Origin: Amblyornis subalaris
Lineage: Eukaryota > Chordata > Aves > Passeriformes > Ptilonorhynchidae
DNA length: 64,000 nt
NCBI GenBank assembly: GCA_018881555.1
Contig: JACAXG010000131.1
Coordinates: 930,001 to 994,000, forward strand
Direction of reading: 5' to 3'
Shown here: positions 47,158 to 59,808 of the stretch, piece after piece
How the letters are laid out: each line of letters starts with the position of its first letter
How positions within the stretch are numbered: position 1 is the first letter of the stretch
Made by a program: the position numbers and the translations under genes
The notes under the pieces: model-generated
What the model was told of the DNA's origin: nothing
Database searches by the model: none
Seen by the model: only the letters and a program-made list of their open reading frames with translations

Positions 47158-48585
47158 TCATCCACCATTTAATAGCAGAAACGGGGCACAGTGTGTTCAG
47201 GGTTTGGATGCAGCATCATCATGTTCTTTGAACATGTGCCCAGGTTGCCTTTCTACTGTAAATTTGCCATGAAAGGGAAAATGACAGATTTGGGGCATTG
47301 CTCTGGTGAGGGAGATTGAGCAGGTAAAGGGTTCAGAGGGGACTCGGGCAGTCCCTCAAATCCTGCAGCACAGATGCAGTGACAAACATCTCGCCTTATT
47401 CACACCTCTCAAGGGAAGGAAACAGCTCTTTTTATGGCCAGATGGAACAGAACTTAAGAGACCAAAGTTTTCTTTCAGCCAAGGGCTGTGAACAGTTGTT
47501 AGGATACAGAAATGACACTCAAAATTTTCAGTTAGGCCTGGACGAGAGGTTTTGAAGTGAAAATTAACTCTCCTTGCCTTTTATTCCTCTCAGTTCTGAT
47601 CTGCTATCATTTGGATGTTTTTCATTCTGGTCAGCAATACCAGTAGAAGGNTGAAGAACAAATAAACTTCAATTTTACCAGTTCTTTCCTCACAGGTTAA
47701 GGCAAAAAAGGGAAGATATCATACCTCCATAACTGGGAGATCTATGATCAACAACTCTGCCCATTGACTGTCTCTAAGAATTCCTATGAATGACTTGAAA
47801 GAATTATTGAAGTTACACTGGGGACAGTAAAGGTCTGAGCATCACTGTGAACCTGCTATCACCCTTCAGCTCCCTTCCTAGGTAACCTTACCCTCATGAG
47901 GTCTAACCACTCTGGTGGTTGTGAGTAACTTGTTTGAATACTGAAGGTTTGATCTCACTGCTGCTCCCACCAGGGGCAGCACAAGTGGGTATTTTAACAA
48001 ACAAAGCCCAGCAGAGGAAGACTCAGACTGGAGTCAATTAAAGACTGCAGTGGACTGGAGCCACCAGACGTCATTCTCCATCACCACANTTCTGCTGGTA
48101 CCTTACATTTCAGGAATTAATTTAGAAAACCCAAACAATAGTATTCTCTTTAAGGATAAGTTGGCTGCAGTCCTGCATATCTTGTGGGCTGACCTGCAAG
48201 TGTGGCCTACAGCCCATACAGCATCTCATCCCTTGGTCTGTGCCTGAACCCCCTTCCCCACATCAAAGCATTTGCAAAGGAGACTGCACCACCGGGTTTA
48301 TGGTGGGAGGTGTCCTGGGAGGCTGAGAAGCAGCTGCAGAAAATCAACGATGAACCAGTCAAATAGCCCCAAGCACTGAACAGCTCAGCTGATGACTTGC
48401 ACCCATCCCACGGCCAGCTGATCAGGTTGGCTGTTCAGTCTCAGTCACTAAAGTCTCACANGAGGACATAAAGCTCCCTCTTACACATTGTTGGCTATGT
48501 AATAATTGCTGTGCCATGAAACGCCTCCTCAAACTTGCCAAAATCAACTGATTCCCTGAAAAAGCCTGATTGGAACACTAATATG
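47158..48585. other. single-copy DNA, nothing recognised
   Basis: No repeat or exon recognised. Confidence 0.5.
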
Positions 48586-48861
48586 ATAGAATCACAGACT
48601 GGTTTGGGTTGGAAGAGACCTTAGTGCCCATTTTGTTCCAACCCCCTGCCATGGGCAGGGACACCTTCCACTANNCCAGGTTGCTCCAAGCCCNGTCCAA
48701 CCTGGCCTTGAACACTTCCAGGGATGGGGCATCCACAGCTTCTCTGGGCAACCTGTGCCATGGCCTCATCACCCTCACAGGGAAGAATTTCTTCCTAATA
48801 TCCAATCCAAACCATTTCTCTTTCAGTTTAAAGCCATTCCCTGAATGTTTCAAGTTGTGCT
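48586..48861 (-). repeat. CR1 LINE 3' fragment
   Basis: ATAGAATCACAGACTGGTTT opens the element, followed by GTTGGAAGAGACCTTAGTGC, GCCATGGGCAGGGACACC, CTTGAACACTTCCAGGGATG, CACAGCTTCTCTGGGCAAC and AATTTCTTCCTAATATCCAA, with loss of similarity after AAAGCCATTCCCTGAATG. Its truncated 5' side abuts the unidentified sequence at 48862-49010. Confidence 0.96.
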
Positions 48862-49010
48862 GTTCTTTGTGGGAGCAAAGGNCATAATGTGCTCAGCTCT
48901 GGGGAAACTTCTTTCAAAAGTCAGGTCTTTTAGAATTTTGGAAAATTGCTCAATCCTCACTGAACTGATAAGAGAGAAGTGTAAGACCATCAAAGGCCTT
49001 TCAGAAAGAT
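48862..49010. repeat. unidentified duplicated sequence, copy A
   Basis: Aligns with 51290-51448 in the same orientation: GTTCTTTGTGGG at the start, a shared 17-base core AGAATTTTGGAAAATTG, then CTGAACTGA, GTGTAAG and GGCCT. I estimate roughly 70% identity over 150 bases. It does not match any avian repeat I recognise. Both copies lie immediately to the right of a minus-strand CR1 fragment. Confidence 0.75.
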
Positions 49011-49999
49011 GACATTCGTAGCCCTTCCCTTGTCCACTGATGNAGTCAGTNTCCCTCTCCATTAAAAATCTTCCTTCCATATCCCAAGGAATGTGATGAG
49101 GCTCATGACTTCAGGTTCAACCCTTGCAAGTTTTTTATTTCCAGCAGTGAGAGTTTCCCAGGCTTTTTGTGTGGTGCAGCAATTAATTTGTTCTAAATTT
49201 ANGTGTTGTTAAATTTACCATTCTTTCTTTCTCATGTCTTCATCCTAAGGATGGGGGTTCACCAAAATATGATGAGGGAAAGAACCACATCAGAATGACA
49301 TTAGAGATTAGCTAGAGTCCTGCNTCTGGGGGCTTTCAATCAATTGGGAGTGACATTTATTTAACCAAGACACGAGTCCTGTGGCTCTGATTTCGTTGTC
49401 GCACAGCAGCACAGATCTGGAAAAACCAAGCAAGGGACTGTTTAAACTCAGATTATAACAGGTCCTTTTTTCTCGTCCCTTTGGAACAATAAATTGGCTT
49501 AAAATACAAGACGATACCAAATGCTTATTACTCCTGTGGAGAATTAATGAACCATGGCATCTAAACTATCGAGTGGTCAGACCATATGTTATTAGAAATG
49601 GTGGATGCCCTGTACTGCTTAGGGATGTTATGCATTTGTGATTGAGGCTATGAAACTTAACCAATAAACACAGCTGAGAAACGAGCATAAACAGTCAAGC
49701 CATATGAGGGAAACTGCTCACGTGAAGTAAATGTAGCAAAATGCAATTTAATGAGCCTTGTAGGGAAGACTTGCTACATCCAAGAAACTTTCCCACAAAC
49801 TAATATTGCCTGAAACCAGCTGCTTATCAAAATAATCCTTGGTCTTTCTGGACAGTGGTTCTATACACAGGGAGTGTAAGAGATGTCTGACAGTAATAAT
49901 CTTATCGCTCTTGGGATATTTGCTGCTGGCAAGATGGATCTTCCCTGCTGTAACTTGTAGGGCTAGGCAGCAGTGATCAACTGCAAAGGAGATCATGGT
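49011..49999. other. single-copy DNA, nothing recognised
   Basis: No repeat or exon recognised. Confidence 0.5.
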
Positions 50000-50085
50000 G
50001 CAGGTCCAGCCTCTTGAGTGGCACCAGCAAGCCCAGTCACTGTTCCGTGCCTCAGTTTGCCCATCACTCTAATGTGATGCTAAGA
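50000..50085 (+). repeat. MIR-like SINE relic
   Basis: AGCAAGCCCAGTCACTG followed by TTCCGTGCCTCAGTTTGCCC and ATCACTCTAATGTGATGC follows the sense MIR core (CAAGTCACTTAACCTCTCTGTGCCTCAGTTTCC…). Short and diverged. Confidence 0.55.
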
Positions 50086-50290
50086 TATACAGCCAACAAA
50101 GCTTCCCAGGTTTAATTAACATGCTAATGAATGTCTAAGCATTTCAGCTCCTGTATCCCCTCATTGCCTTGAATGTCATTTAGCAGGCAATCAGAACAAA
50201 GCTACTCATCCCAGTGAACACCTTGGGGTCCTGGATGAAACACTCTGAGTGCTTTTAAAAGGTTGGTGGAGCTTCAGCAAATATGAATGG
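50086..50290. other. single-copy spacer
   Basis: Contains CAGGTTTAATTAACATGC with TAATGAATG (homeodomain-like words). Nothing else. Confidence 0.45.
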
Positions 50291-50880
50291 AATCGTAGAA
50301 TCACAGAATGGTTTGGGTTGNAAGGGACCTTAAAGCTCATCTCATTCCACCCCCTGCCATGGGCAGGGACATATTCCAGGTTGCTCCAAGCCCCATCCAA
50401 CCTGGCCTTGGACACTTCCAGGGATGGGGCAGNCCCAGCTTCTCTGGGCAACCTGTGCCAGGGCCTCACTTCCCTCACAGGGAAGAATTTCTTCTTAATA
50501 TCTAACCCTGTCAGGTTGAAGCCATTTCCTCTTGTCCTGTCATTCAAGGCCCTTGTCCAAAGTCCCTCTCCCACTCTCTTGGAGCTCCTTTAGGCACTAG
50601 AAGGGGCTCTAAGGTCTTCCTGGAGCCTTCTCTTCTCCACGTGAACATCCCCAACAGTCTCAGTCTGTCTCCACAACAGAGGTGCTCCAGCCCTTGGAAC
50701 ATATCCATGGCCTCCTCTGGACTTGCTTCAACAGATCCATGTCCTTCATGTACTGGGGATCCCAGAGCTGGATTCAGTACTGCAGGTGGGGTCTCATGAG
50801 AATAGAGCAGAGGGTCAGAATCCTCTCCCTTGATCTGTTGGCCATGCTTCTTTTGATGCAGCACAGAAGACATGGCTGAC
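50291..50880 (-). repeat. CR1 LINE, about 590 bp of 3' region
   Basis: Antisense landmarks run in order: AATCACAGAATGGTTTGGG, GCCATGGGCAGGGACATATT, GGACACTTCCAGGGATGGGG, CTCACAGGGAAGAATTTC, CAGGTTGAAGCCATTTCC, CCTGGAGCCTTCTCTTCTCC, ACATATCCATGGCCTCCTC, GATCCCAGAGCTGGATTC and CTGCAGGTGGGGTCTCATG. It ends at CTTTTGATGCAGCACAG. A small deletion near 50370 removed part of the CACTAGACCAGG segment. Open frames inside it (112 to 122 codons) are antisense or broken LINE sequence. Confidence 0.97.
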
Positions 50881-51159
50881 ATAAAAATTTAACTCTGGGC
50901 AAAGCTGTGAATCAAACCTGTCCCCAGGGTATGGCTCAGCAGTGTTCCCAAGCCATCATGGTCCCAAAGGAGCACACTTCATCTAATGCCAACCCAGCAT
51001 CACCGTCCCTAAGCAGAGCTTGGGCCCCCCCACTCCCCAGGGAGCAGCATCAGTTTCACTGACAGACNTGCCTGAGATAGATGGTGCACTGATTTGCTGG
51101 CGTATCCTGATTTTATGAGAATGTTTTCATGCATGAGAAAAAAAATTATGCAGTTAGAA
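50881..51159. other. single-copy spacer
   Basis: Nothing recognised. Confidence 0.5.
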
Positions 51160-51289
51160 TTACAGAGTAGTTTGAATTGGAAGGGATCTCTAAAGGACAA
51201 CTAATACAACTCCCTTGCAAAGAGCAGGGACCTTTTCAGTGAGGTCAGGTTGCTCAGATCCCCATCCAACCTGGCCTTGAACATTTGCA
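51160..51289 (-). repeat. CR1 LINE 3' fragment
   Basis: GAATTACAGAGTAGTTTGAA, TTGGAAGGGATCTCTAAAGG, CTCCCTTGCAAAGAGCAGGG, TCAGGTTGCTCAGATCCCC and ATCCAACCTGGCCTTGAAC are antisense CR1 of a more diverged subfamily than its neighbour at 50.3 kb. Its 5' side abuts the second copy of the unidentified sequence. Confidence 0.92.
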
Positions 51290-51448
51290 GTTCTTTGTGG
51301 GAACAAATAGCGTGATGTGTGCTGTGGTCTGTTAAAACACCTTTCAAAAATTATGTCTTAGAGAATTTTGGAAAATTGTTCAGAACTCGCTGAACTGAGA
51401 AGAAATGAGCTGTAAGTGTAAGGCTGTCATGAGAGGCCTGCTGAAATC
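51290..51448. repeat. unidentified duplicated sequence, copy B
   Basis: Partner of 48862-49010, same orientation and same position relative to a minus-strand CR1. Similarity ends near CATGAGAGGCCTGCTGAAAT; sequence beyond that on the right does not align between the two loci. Confidence 0.75.
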
Positions 51449-54400
51449 NTGGTGGCAGCAAAGCTGAATTCCTGTTATATACACCAGGTTCCTTCTAGCC
51501 CCTTTCAGCCTCCGCTTGTTTATTATTCTTNCCTGGTTTACAAGCTCCAAAGAAACTTGACATAGATTACTATACACAAGAAGGCTCAATGCATCTTGAG
51601 ATGGATTATTTCCTTCCTTCAGAGCTACAAGAAGGCTGGAGTTGCTCANGATTTGGTATCTTTTGACATTTCATTGAAAAAGCTTACTTTCAGCACAGTG
51701 AGGCTGCAGTGTGGTGAAGTCTGACCAACACAGGCCCATTTACCTGCTGGCGTCTCCAGCACGTGGGTCCATAATGGAATTTGCTGTTGCTGTCACGCCT
51801 TACATCTGGCTTTGCTGTTTAGAAAGCGCTAATTTTGACCTACAACAGCACTGAGAGTTGTTATAATGTCAATTCCTGTGAGGTGGTCTCATTTTCCACA
51901 TGAACTATATGATGAAGAATAGGGAGCAAGAGGAAAGGGTAAAGAAAGTAACTGGAAAAGGCAAGCAAAGAACTGTTGAGTTGTTTGACATGGTTTATTT
52001 ATTTGTTTGCTAAAGTAAATAATTTCTGAGTTATGCAATCAATGAGCATTTGGAGGTTTGACATAATATTTAGGCTCACGGATGTCTGAGCCATTTATTC
52101 AGACCTTCAGGGTTCAGGCCTGCTGGACAAAAGGACTTGGCAGANTCTGCCTCTATTTCATGTACAAACTTCGAAACTCCACTTTTCCAAAATGAAAACT
52201 CTCCTTTTGAGTATCAGAATTGAAGAAAATTGGTAGTGACTCAAAGATAAGCTTGGGGAAAACAAAACCAAAAACCAAAAACCAGGTGGAAAACAAAAAC
52301 TTCNCCAGGGAAGACTTGCTGTTAGCATNTATGACAACACTAATGGTGTGTTGTGGCTAAGAGAGCTCAACAAGGAGATGCTACACAACACCAGAGACAA
52401 GGTCATTAGCAGTGAGCCTGGAGCACACATGTCACATTGAGGCTACCCAGCCACCAAAGGGAATTGCATCCTGTTTAAAAAACAGGTTTTGGTAAGATTA
52501 TCTTGATCTGCAAACTGATGTTCTTGAAAATTGCATCTAAATCTTACTGCACTGTGCCATCAGAATCCAAGCAGGTTGTTCTCCAGTGGTGCTGAGGCAT
52601 TTTATATACATTTTCTGATATAAACCAGCAAGCAGGACTCATTGCAAACTAACATTTCCAGTGTACGGTACAGATTTCAGCCTTCTGGATTATTCCACTT
52701 TCCAGTGAAGAAGAGATTATAATATAGCATGTGTTCTGTTTTTAAAGCAATTATGCTTAAATATACTTGTTCTTCAGTTTAACTTTCCTTCTGAAAGCAC
52801 AGCAGTCATCTTCTATCAACAAATCCATTCCAGAATGTGTTGCTAGCAACTGTTACTAAGACATTTTTTCATCCAAATTGGGAGCCTGAGAGGGATATGA
52901 TCAACTCTTGAGCATGGCTAGAGACATTTGCCAGTAGCTAAAATACACAGTGAGCAAAACATTTGCCCTTTGGCTTTGGATGTCTTTAAAACAAAGAGAA
53001 GCCATCATAGCTCTAGGACATGAACCTCATCTGCTTCTCATCCTGGAAAAGCAGGAGTCATTCTAGTCTAGCAATGCTTTCAGACAGGAAGGAACAGCTC
53101 TCTGGTCAAGAAATCTATGACCATATGACAAGAATGAGTGGAAGAAACCTCATCATTGGCATTATGTGACAGAATTGGGGTGTGGACTCTATAAATGCAA
53201 TCGTAGAAAGTTTCCTCACAAAACTGAAGTCTGCAGTTGGTGTCTTCTTCTTTATCCCCACATCTGCCCTGGTAGATGCCAGNTGTGACCTTGGGGCAGT
53301 TTTGGCTGGGGATGCTTGTTGCCAAGATTTGGGGCTGGTCACCCAACCAGTAGGCTACACACATGTCCCTGTTCCTTAACTCGCTATGCACAGCAATGAT
53401 TGTTACCAGTGAGCATGTTAGCATGGCCCATTCTCACTGTGCACACATGTNCATGTGATTCATGAGCTCTGGATTGCTTCTGAGGTCTGCTCCAAGAGCT
53501 GTTTTGGGTGGCTCTGATGTTATCGGGAGTAGCTGGAGAAACAAAGGCCTTTCTACAGAAAAACTGGCAGGTAAGGAAATAGGGAAATTATTTTCAACTC
53601 ATTTGTTTTAAGGTATATTTATCATGCTCAAATCTAAACATATTGATTTATATTATGGCTTTGGCATCATAAACATTTGATAGGATTATTTATTAACATT
53701 GAGCTGTTCTTTTTCGGCTTTCCAAAACAAACTTCTGAGGAAATATTTAAACACACACATGCTACACAATTGGCTGACTCCAGCTCACCTCCTCAACACA
53801 ACTGGATTGTATGAGTACCCACATCTTTCATGAAGCAATCCAGCAGTCAGGGGTGCAGACAGATCACAGAATCAGGCTTCTGAGCTAAAGCTACAAATGG
53901 ACCTAAGTGCTACTTCCAACATGGTATTTTGCAGGGATCCTTCAAATTCCTGTGGCTGAGGGCTATACACATTCACATTACTGCTGGCAAAGCCCCGTGG
54001 GCCTCGAGTCTCCACCAGAGAAACGNCACCAGCCTTGAAGCTGTCATCCTGCTGAGCCCCCTGTGCCACATCCGAGGCAAAGCAGAGCTCTCAGGCTGCT
54101 CCGTGCTCCTTCCTCCAGGACCTGTTCCAGGGAATGTTGTACTTTGAGCACAGTTATTGTACTTCTTTGGGCACAGTTGTTATACTTGGCTTTGCACCAA
54201 CACAAGGGAGCAATGGAACTTTCAGATGTTGTCACGTGTGTCCCACCATACCCCACACACCAGTGACTGAACTGGATGGGTTTTCTGCTTGTTTGCCTAT
54301 CCTGGGTAAGAGGTGCTCAAAAAACTACCCCAAAAGTCAAAATATGGGTTGAAGTTCCCCAAACGAGTGTAGGGGATGTCTGAGAAGACAACTCCCCACG

Positions 54401-54543
54401 TTCCTCTTTCGCTGTCAAAAAACTATTCATCATCCTTCACGTTTCTGTAAAATTGGGTTAATGTGGCATAGGTACCTAATTTAGGAAAAGATTCAGAGCT
54501 GAAAATCNCAACTAAAGACTCCCAGATAGTCAGAGAATCCCAG
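51449..54543. other. single-copy DNA, nothing recognised
   Basis: About 3.1 kb without a recognisable transposon. The minus strand at 53080-53424 stays open for 114 codons with no domain. A (CCAAAAA)-like stutter sits near 52265-52284. Confidence 0.5.
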
Positions 54544-54645
54544 ATTCACAGAATTATTAAGGTTGGAAAAGACCTCCAAGATCACCAAGTCCAACCTTCG
54601 ACCAAATGCCACCATGACCACTAAACCATATCTCAAAATTTTCTA
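54544..54645 (-). repeat. CR1 LINE 3' fragment
   Basis: ATTCACAGAATTATTAAGGT, then TGGAAAAGACCTCCAAGATC and ACCAAGTCCAACCTTCGACC are the antisense of the 'CCAACCTTAAT' CR1 subfamily. ACCATGACCACTAAACCAT continues into its 3' region before similarity ends. Confidence 0.93.
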
Positions 54646-54764
54646 CCAGTTTCCNCAGGTATTTTTAAGTTCTGCTTTCTGTTTTTTGGGTAATCCTATT
54701 CATTCATGTAATCTTCTTACGGAGATCCTGAGTGCCTGATACCTGGAACAGTCCGAGGCAATCT

Positions 54765-54905
54765 GCACATAGATCTAGTTTTAAGTGACTTTTCCAAGAG
54801 TAGGAAGAAAGAGAATAATGCAAGAGCTGGGAATGGAAGCCAAATTTCTTGTTTCATAAACTCCTGAGTTAACCACTTCTGCTCACAAGAATCCAGCATG
54901 AAAAG
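54765..54905 (-). repeat. MIR SINE relic
   Basis: TTTTAAGTGACTTTTCCAAG, then CAAGAGCTGGGAATGGAAGC, CAAATTTCTTGTTTCATAAA, CTCCTGAGTTAACCACTTC and TGCTCACAAGAATCC follow the antisense MIR order (…AAGTGACTTGCCCAAGGTCA…, GAGCTGGGATTTGAACCC…, CTTAACCACT…). Confidence 0.6.
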
Positions 54906-56939
54906 AACACAACAAAGGGGAGTGAGAAGGAAAGCTTTCAAAGAACCAAGCCAAACATCATCCATTCAGATTTCTTGAATGCCTTGTGTTGCCAAACATT
55001 TATGGCTTTGAGCACTGCTGGAATTCTCTAAGCTGGTGCATAATTTTCCCCACAAATTTTATTACTGTAGAATTTGATTCTGTTACCCTTGTGCATCTTG
55101 GTCAGCCCCACTTTTACCCTCAGAGGTTGAAAAGAGCCCTTAAGCTCCAAGGGGACAGAAGACTGCCAAGTGCAGAAACTTTTATTTTGTTTCCTTTTCC
55201 CTGAAAATAAAAGGAAATGAGCAGATGAAACGCACATTGCTCTCTGAGTTTTTTCTTTTTAATGAAATTTTCCCTCCCTTGTGATGCTCACTTTTCCCTG
55301 CTGTACTAACCAGGACAAGGTAACACTGACCATGAAACAGATCCAGTGAGAAATTCTCCCCTCAGATCGTTTTCCTGCCAGGAAAGGCAGGTTTGCTCCT
55401 ATCTGAATGGCTCCTGGAGGTGGTTTAGGTTTGGCAAATCTTGCAGGAGACCTAAGTAAGAAGTTGCACTGGAAATCTGTGTNTTTTCTTATGGCTCAGA
55501 AGGATGCTTCTGATTTTTTGGCTGCAGATTTAAGAAGGCTCGATGAGGACCAGGGTGCTCAGTGACCACAGTCTGTTGGTGTTTTGGTATGGAAATTTGG
55601 TAGCAAGTAGGATCGGGTCTATATTTGATGAGGTTCTTTGAGGTAAAAAAGAAAATGAGAGGATATCAAGATGGATTTTTTTACTACAATTTAATGTGCA
55701 TGAAAGTAATTTCACAGCAGTTGTTACAATGAGAGTACAAACATTTTTAGACAGTCATCTGCTCTATTTCTTGGGGAAACAAAAATACCTGAATGAATAA
55801 AACCAACACCAGTGACGAGGAAGTAGTGTCCTGGCTTCTGATCAGCAAGAGGAAAAAAATATTTACAAAAAAAGGTGGCTCCTGTACAAAACAGGGAAGA
55901 AGAAAACTCCAGTAAACANGACAAAACAGACCTAATTGGAAACAGGGCCCCAGCAGCACTCGGGATTGGAAGGTAAGTGGAGAGAATGGGAGAGCTGCAG
56001 AGAAGATTAGAAGAACTGAAAAACTCGAGGAAAACCAAGGGGAATTGAATAAAAATAACAGTCTGCTTTTAAAAGTAAACAGAGGGGGAAGGGAGAGCAT
56101 GCAAAGGGAAAACAGATGCACAGTGAGACAGTGCTCAAGAGACAGAGGGAGATGAAAGCAGTCTAAAACAAGAAGCGAACTTGGAGGGAAAAAAGAGGAA
56201 CAACCAAAAAATCCAACAAAAATGTTAGCAGCAATGCCTTGGTGACCTTCACACAGTGAGATGCCTCTGTTTGTATGGGCCCTGGGGAGGCTGGTGACAT
56301 TTTATTGACACAGAAGCATTTACCACCAGAAGCACACTGAGNAACCTGAAATATGGTAATACTGTCTTACTCAGGATTGTTTTTAAAGTCTCCTCCCTGC
56401 TTTATCTCANTCTTACAGATCTGAGATGCAACAGATGAGGAGGAACTCTGAAANTGGGTCAGGGTACCCATCTGAGGTCTGGCTTCCACTCAGAGGATCT
56501 AAAGAGAGTCTGATCCACCATCAGAACCTGAGCATCCTCTTCCAGTGGGCTCTGGGTGCACATAAATCCCATAGGCCTGAAGCCAGAAGGTCTACAAAAT
56601 CATAATTTCCAGGCACAGGTTAGGTTGTTTGTAGGAGTGTGTCGTTTCTGCTAAATAGATGCACAAAAATAACCTGTCATGGAAAAAAGCTGCTTTCTGG
56701 CTTCTCTGGAAGCTGTTGGAAACCCACAGTGGTTCTGAGTACTGCAAACACATGCAGAAGGTGTTCTGATGTGAGAAGTTTCTCTGAGNTTTAAATCAAA
56801 AGGATTAGAGTTTTACAAGGCTATTCTGGGGAGCTGTGCAAGGAGGTTTAAAATATTGCTCTTCCAGCTGTCTGTCCTCGTCCTCAGGCAGCTCATTTTG
56901 GTGAGTCAGTACAAACTCACTCACTTTTACACAGATTGT
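54906..56939. other. single-copy DNA, nothing recognised
   Basis: Purine-rich between 55.95 and 56.22 kb. No repeat or exon recognised. Confidence 0.5.
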
Positions 56940-57264
56940 ATAGGACAAGTGGGAATGGCTTTAAAGTAAAAGAGGAGAGATTTAGATTAAATGTTAGGAA
57001 GAAATTCTTCCCTATGAGAGTGGTGGGGCCCTGGCACAGGTTGCCCAGAGAAGCTGTGGCTTNCCCACCCCTGGAAGTGTTCAAGGCCAGGTTGGACAGG
57101 GCTTGGAGCAACCTGGGATAGTGGAAGGTGTCNCTGCCCAAGGCAGCGGGTGGAAGGAGATGAGCTTTAAGGTCCCTTCCAACCCAAATCATTCCACGAT
57201 TCTATGATTCTATGACTCTTTGACTCTATGATTCTATGATTCTCTGATTCTATGACTCTGTGAT
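56940..57264 (+). repeat. CR1 LINE 3' end with expanded tail
   Basis: Sense landmarks are GTGGGAATGGCTTTAAAGTA, TTTAGATTAAATGTTAGGAA, GCACAGGTTGCCCAGAGAAG, GTTCAAGGCCAGGTTGGAC, GGCTTGGAGCAACCTGGGA and TTTAAGGTCCCTTCCAACCC. The tail at about 57191-57264 has roughly nine 8-base units of the form ATTCTATG/ACTCTATG with variation, against the two to four usual in the other copies here. Confidence 0.97.
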
Positions 57265-59808
57265 CATAACAAGGTGTGGCAGAGAGCAAAGATCTATGCC
57301 TTTTTTTCTGCCAGACTCTATGGCATGTGTTTTACTTGTTCCCCTTCAGAGTTTAGGGATTTCCAGAGCCTTGGATGAGTCTCATTGACAGCACTGGCAA
57401 AAAGAGCCAATGACTGGGTCTGGGAGGCCAGAGGTGTTCTCAGAGAGCAAGCTCAACAACATCTTGCTCAGAGTTGTGATTTGGGGTTAGTGCTATAGCA
57501 TTGAGTGCTGCTGCTGTGTTATTCCCATGTAGTAAAAAAGCAGAGGATTTATAGACCAGACTTTTATCTTCTTCCAGCCTTCATCTCTCAGAGTACTTAA
57601 ACATGTCTGTCTCTCCAGTTTGTCTCATTGACCTCAATGGCTACATCTCTGTTGATAAAACAAACACTGCCAGGAGTCATTCCTGTGCCTGGCGACTGAC
57701 AGTCTGGTTACCTCCACCCTATTAAACTCTGGCAGCTCTAAAGCTGCATCCAGACATCTACTGGAAGTGGTCNCGGGAGTGTGCCTGTTCCTGCACTGTC
57801 CTCGGGAGAAGTGGGAGAGACATGGCAGCCTGGCAAGGACCACTCTGGCAGCATGACAGGGAACACCATCAGGGAGCTCTGTCCAAGAACTGGTTGTCTC
57901 TAATGTGACCGAGCTAAAGAGCAAACTGTCCTGTGACTGTCTATCTCTGTCCATTATTTCTCACTACTCTGATATCAAAACCAATAAAAAAAGGTTGTAC
58001 CTGCCAGAAAAAAAACCCAACTCTGGTACAATTGCCTTCATTAAAGAAAGAAAATATCCCAAATCCTCTTAGGGCAAATCCCCAAAGACATATATCATTT
58101 CCTCACCTTGTAAAATTTCACTGGTTTGCCCCAAACCATGGTGTTTGCCAGGAGAATTTTTGAACAAAATGAAATCTCTGTCCAAATGCAAGAGGGGCAA
58201 AATTCTAGTTTCTTCTTTCTGTTTTGTTTANAGAAAGGTCATGAGTGGTCGCTTTTTGACAGAACCAAACTCCTTCACAGCCTGTCTCCTCGAAATGAAT
58301 TTTTGGATCACTTTTGTTATATAGAACAATCTCCCCATCCAAGAACTTTTGGATTTAGGACTTAGGTATGGGCCTATTAACAAATTAGGACTGCACATGA
58401 TGCTAGGTTGAATATCCAAACTTGCCCAAATGTTCAGGGAGTGATCAGATCTGTGGTTTTGGTTCAGCTCCATCACTAGTTTAGAGGGAGGGGAAGCAGT
58501 TTGGACTTTGCTGATAAAAGAAACTCGCACTTGCATCATTTTATACTGGTAATATGTTAAATACACCGCAGCAGATTCATAGGGCAGGGAAGCATTTTAA
58601 GCATTGCAGTGAATTAACTGAAAGGAACCATAAGAAATATATACCAGAAGTTAATTTTTTCCAGTTCTTTTCCAGCTCTGCACCCTGCCTGCGTTAGCTC
58701 TTGTGCCGGGTGGCTCATTTTCACTCAGAAGTGTTTTGGAATCATTATAAAACACAACTGGTGTGCCACAAGGACACGGGGAGTCTCTCNGCTTATATTT
58801 TGCAGACGTCCATAATTTAATTGGAGCAGCAGGTGACCAAGATTCCAAGGTCACCTTGTGATGGTGATCAGCTCATGGCTGAACGTGGGCAGCTCACAGT
58901 AACACATCGAGCCCTGCCCTCTGCTGCTTTCCAGCACGTCTACNGTGGATATGAGCTGCCCTCTGCCTGAAATCTGTCCCTTGAGGTTGAGTTTCAAAAC
59001 CCAATAGTGCCTCCTGGCCCTAGAAAAATGTGTCAATCCAGAGAGGGGGTGGTTTTGCTTAAAGGTAGAGCAATCCAAGGAGTTTTCAGGTCTGGATGCA
59101 ACAATCGGCGATTATGGANTTTATCTTGACATTTATTAGTTGTTAATGGCAGCGCTTCCAGAGAGCTAAGCACATTCCAGGCAGCCACACAGCATCCTTG
59201 GACTGCACCAGCTGGNAGTTTAAGAACACGCAAGCACTAAAGGAAACAGCAACACTAAAAAGGTGTTNTAGAAGTTGGGGTTTTTCCCTTTGTCATTAAA
59301 GCTCATTTGAGTCGCTGCTAGTCAGAGGGTGGCAGTTTCTCAGAGGTGGAAATATCCATGGGCAAGGGAGCTGCAGGTTGACCTAGATGGGAANGGTGAG
59401 GTCAGTTGGAGCATAGGCTTGGCCCTCTCCAGGTGTAGGAAGTGCCAAAACCAACAAGGATTTTTCTATAGTCTGGGCAAAAAACCCCACTGTTTGGGCA
59501 AAGAGCCTTAGTGACAGGGGCAGGGGTTGTGACCAAGAAGGACAACAGCAGAGAACAGATAAACAGCAACTCAGGAAGTCACATTGAACAGTGGTGCCCT
59601 TTTGAANTGCCAGTAGTGCTGGGACCACCTGNGATGGCTGGTGATCCTGAAACCAGGGGAATACAGCTGCTCCTTTTCCACTAGAAAGCAAAATCCTGGG
59701 AGGCTGAGATCCCTTTGGGCGGTCCCGCCCATCAGTGTCTGGTGCTGTCCAGGAACCAAGGATGGAGGACGGATTTGGATGTCCCTTGGCTCTGGCCAGG
59801 CTGATACA
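57265..59808. other. single-copy DNA, nothing recognised
   Basis: No repeat or exon recognised. Confidence 0.5.

Noticed and set aside
53080..53424. 114-codon minus-strand frame considered as a processed pseudogene
   Set aside because: No protein family could be recognised in any frame, and no poly-A tail or target-site duplication is visible.
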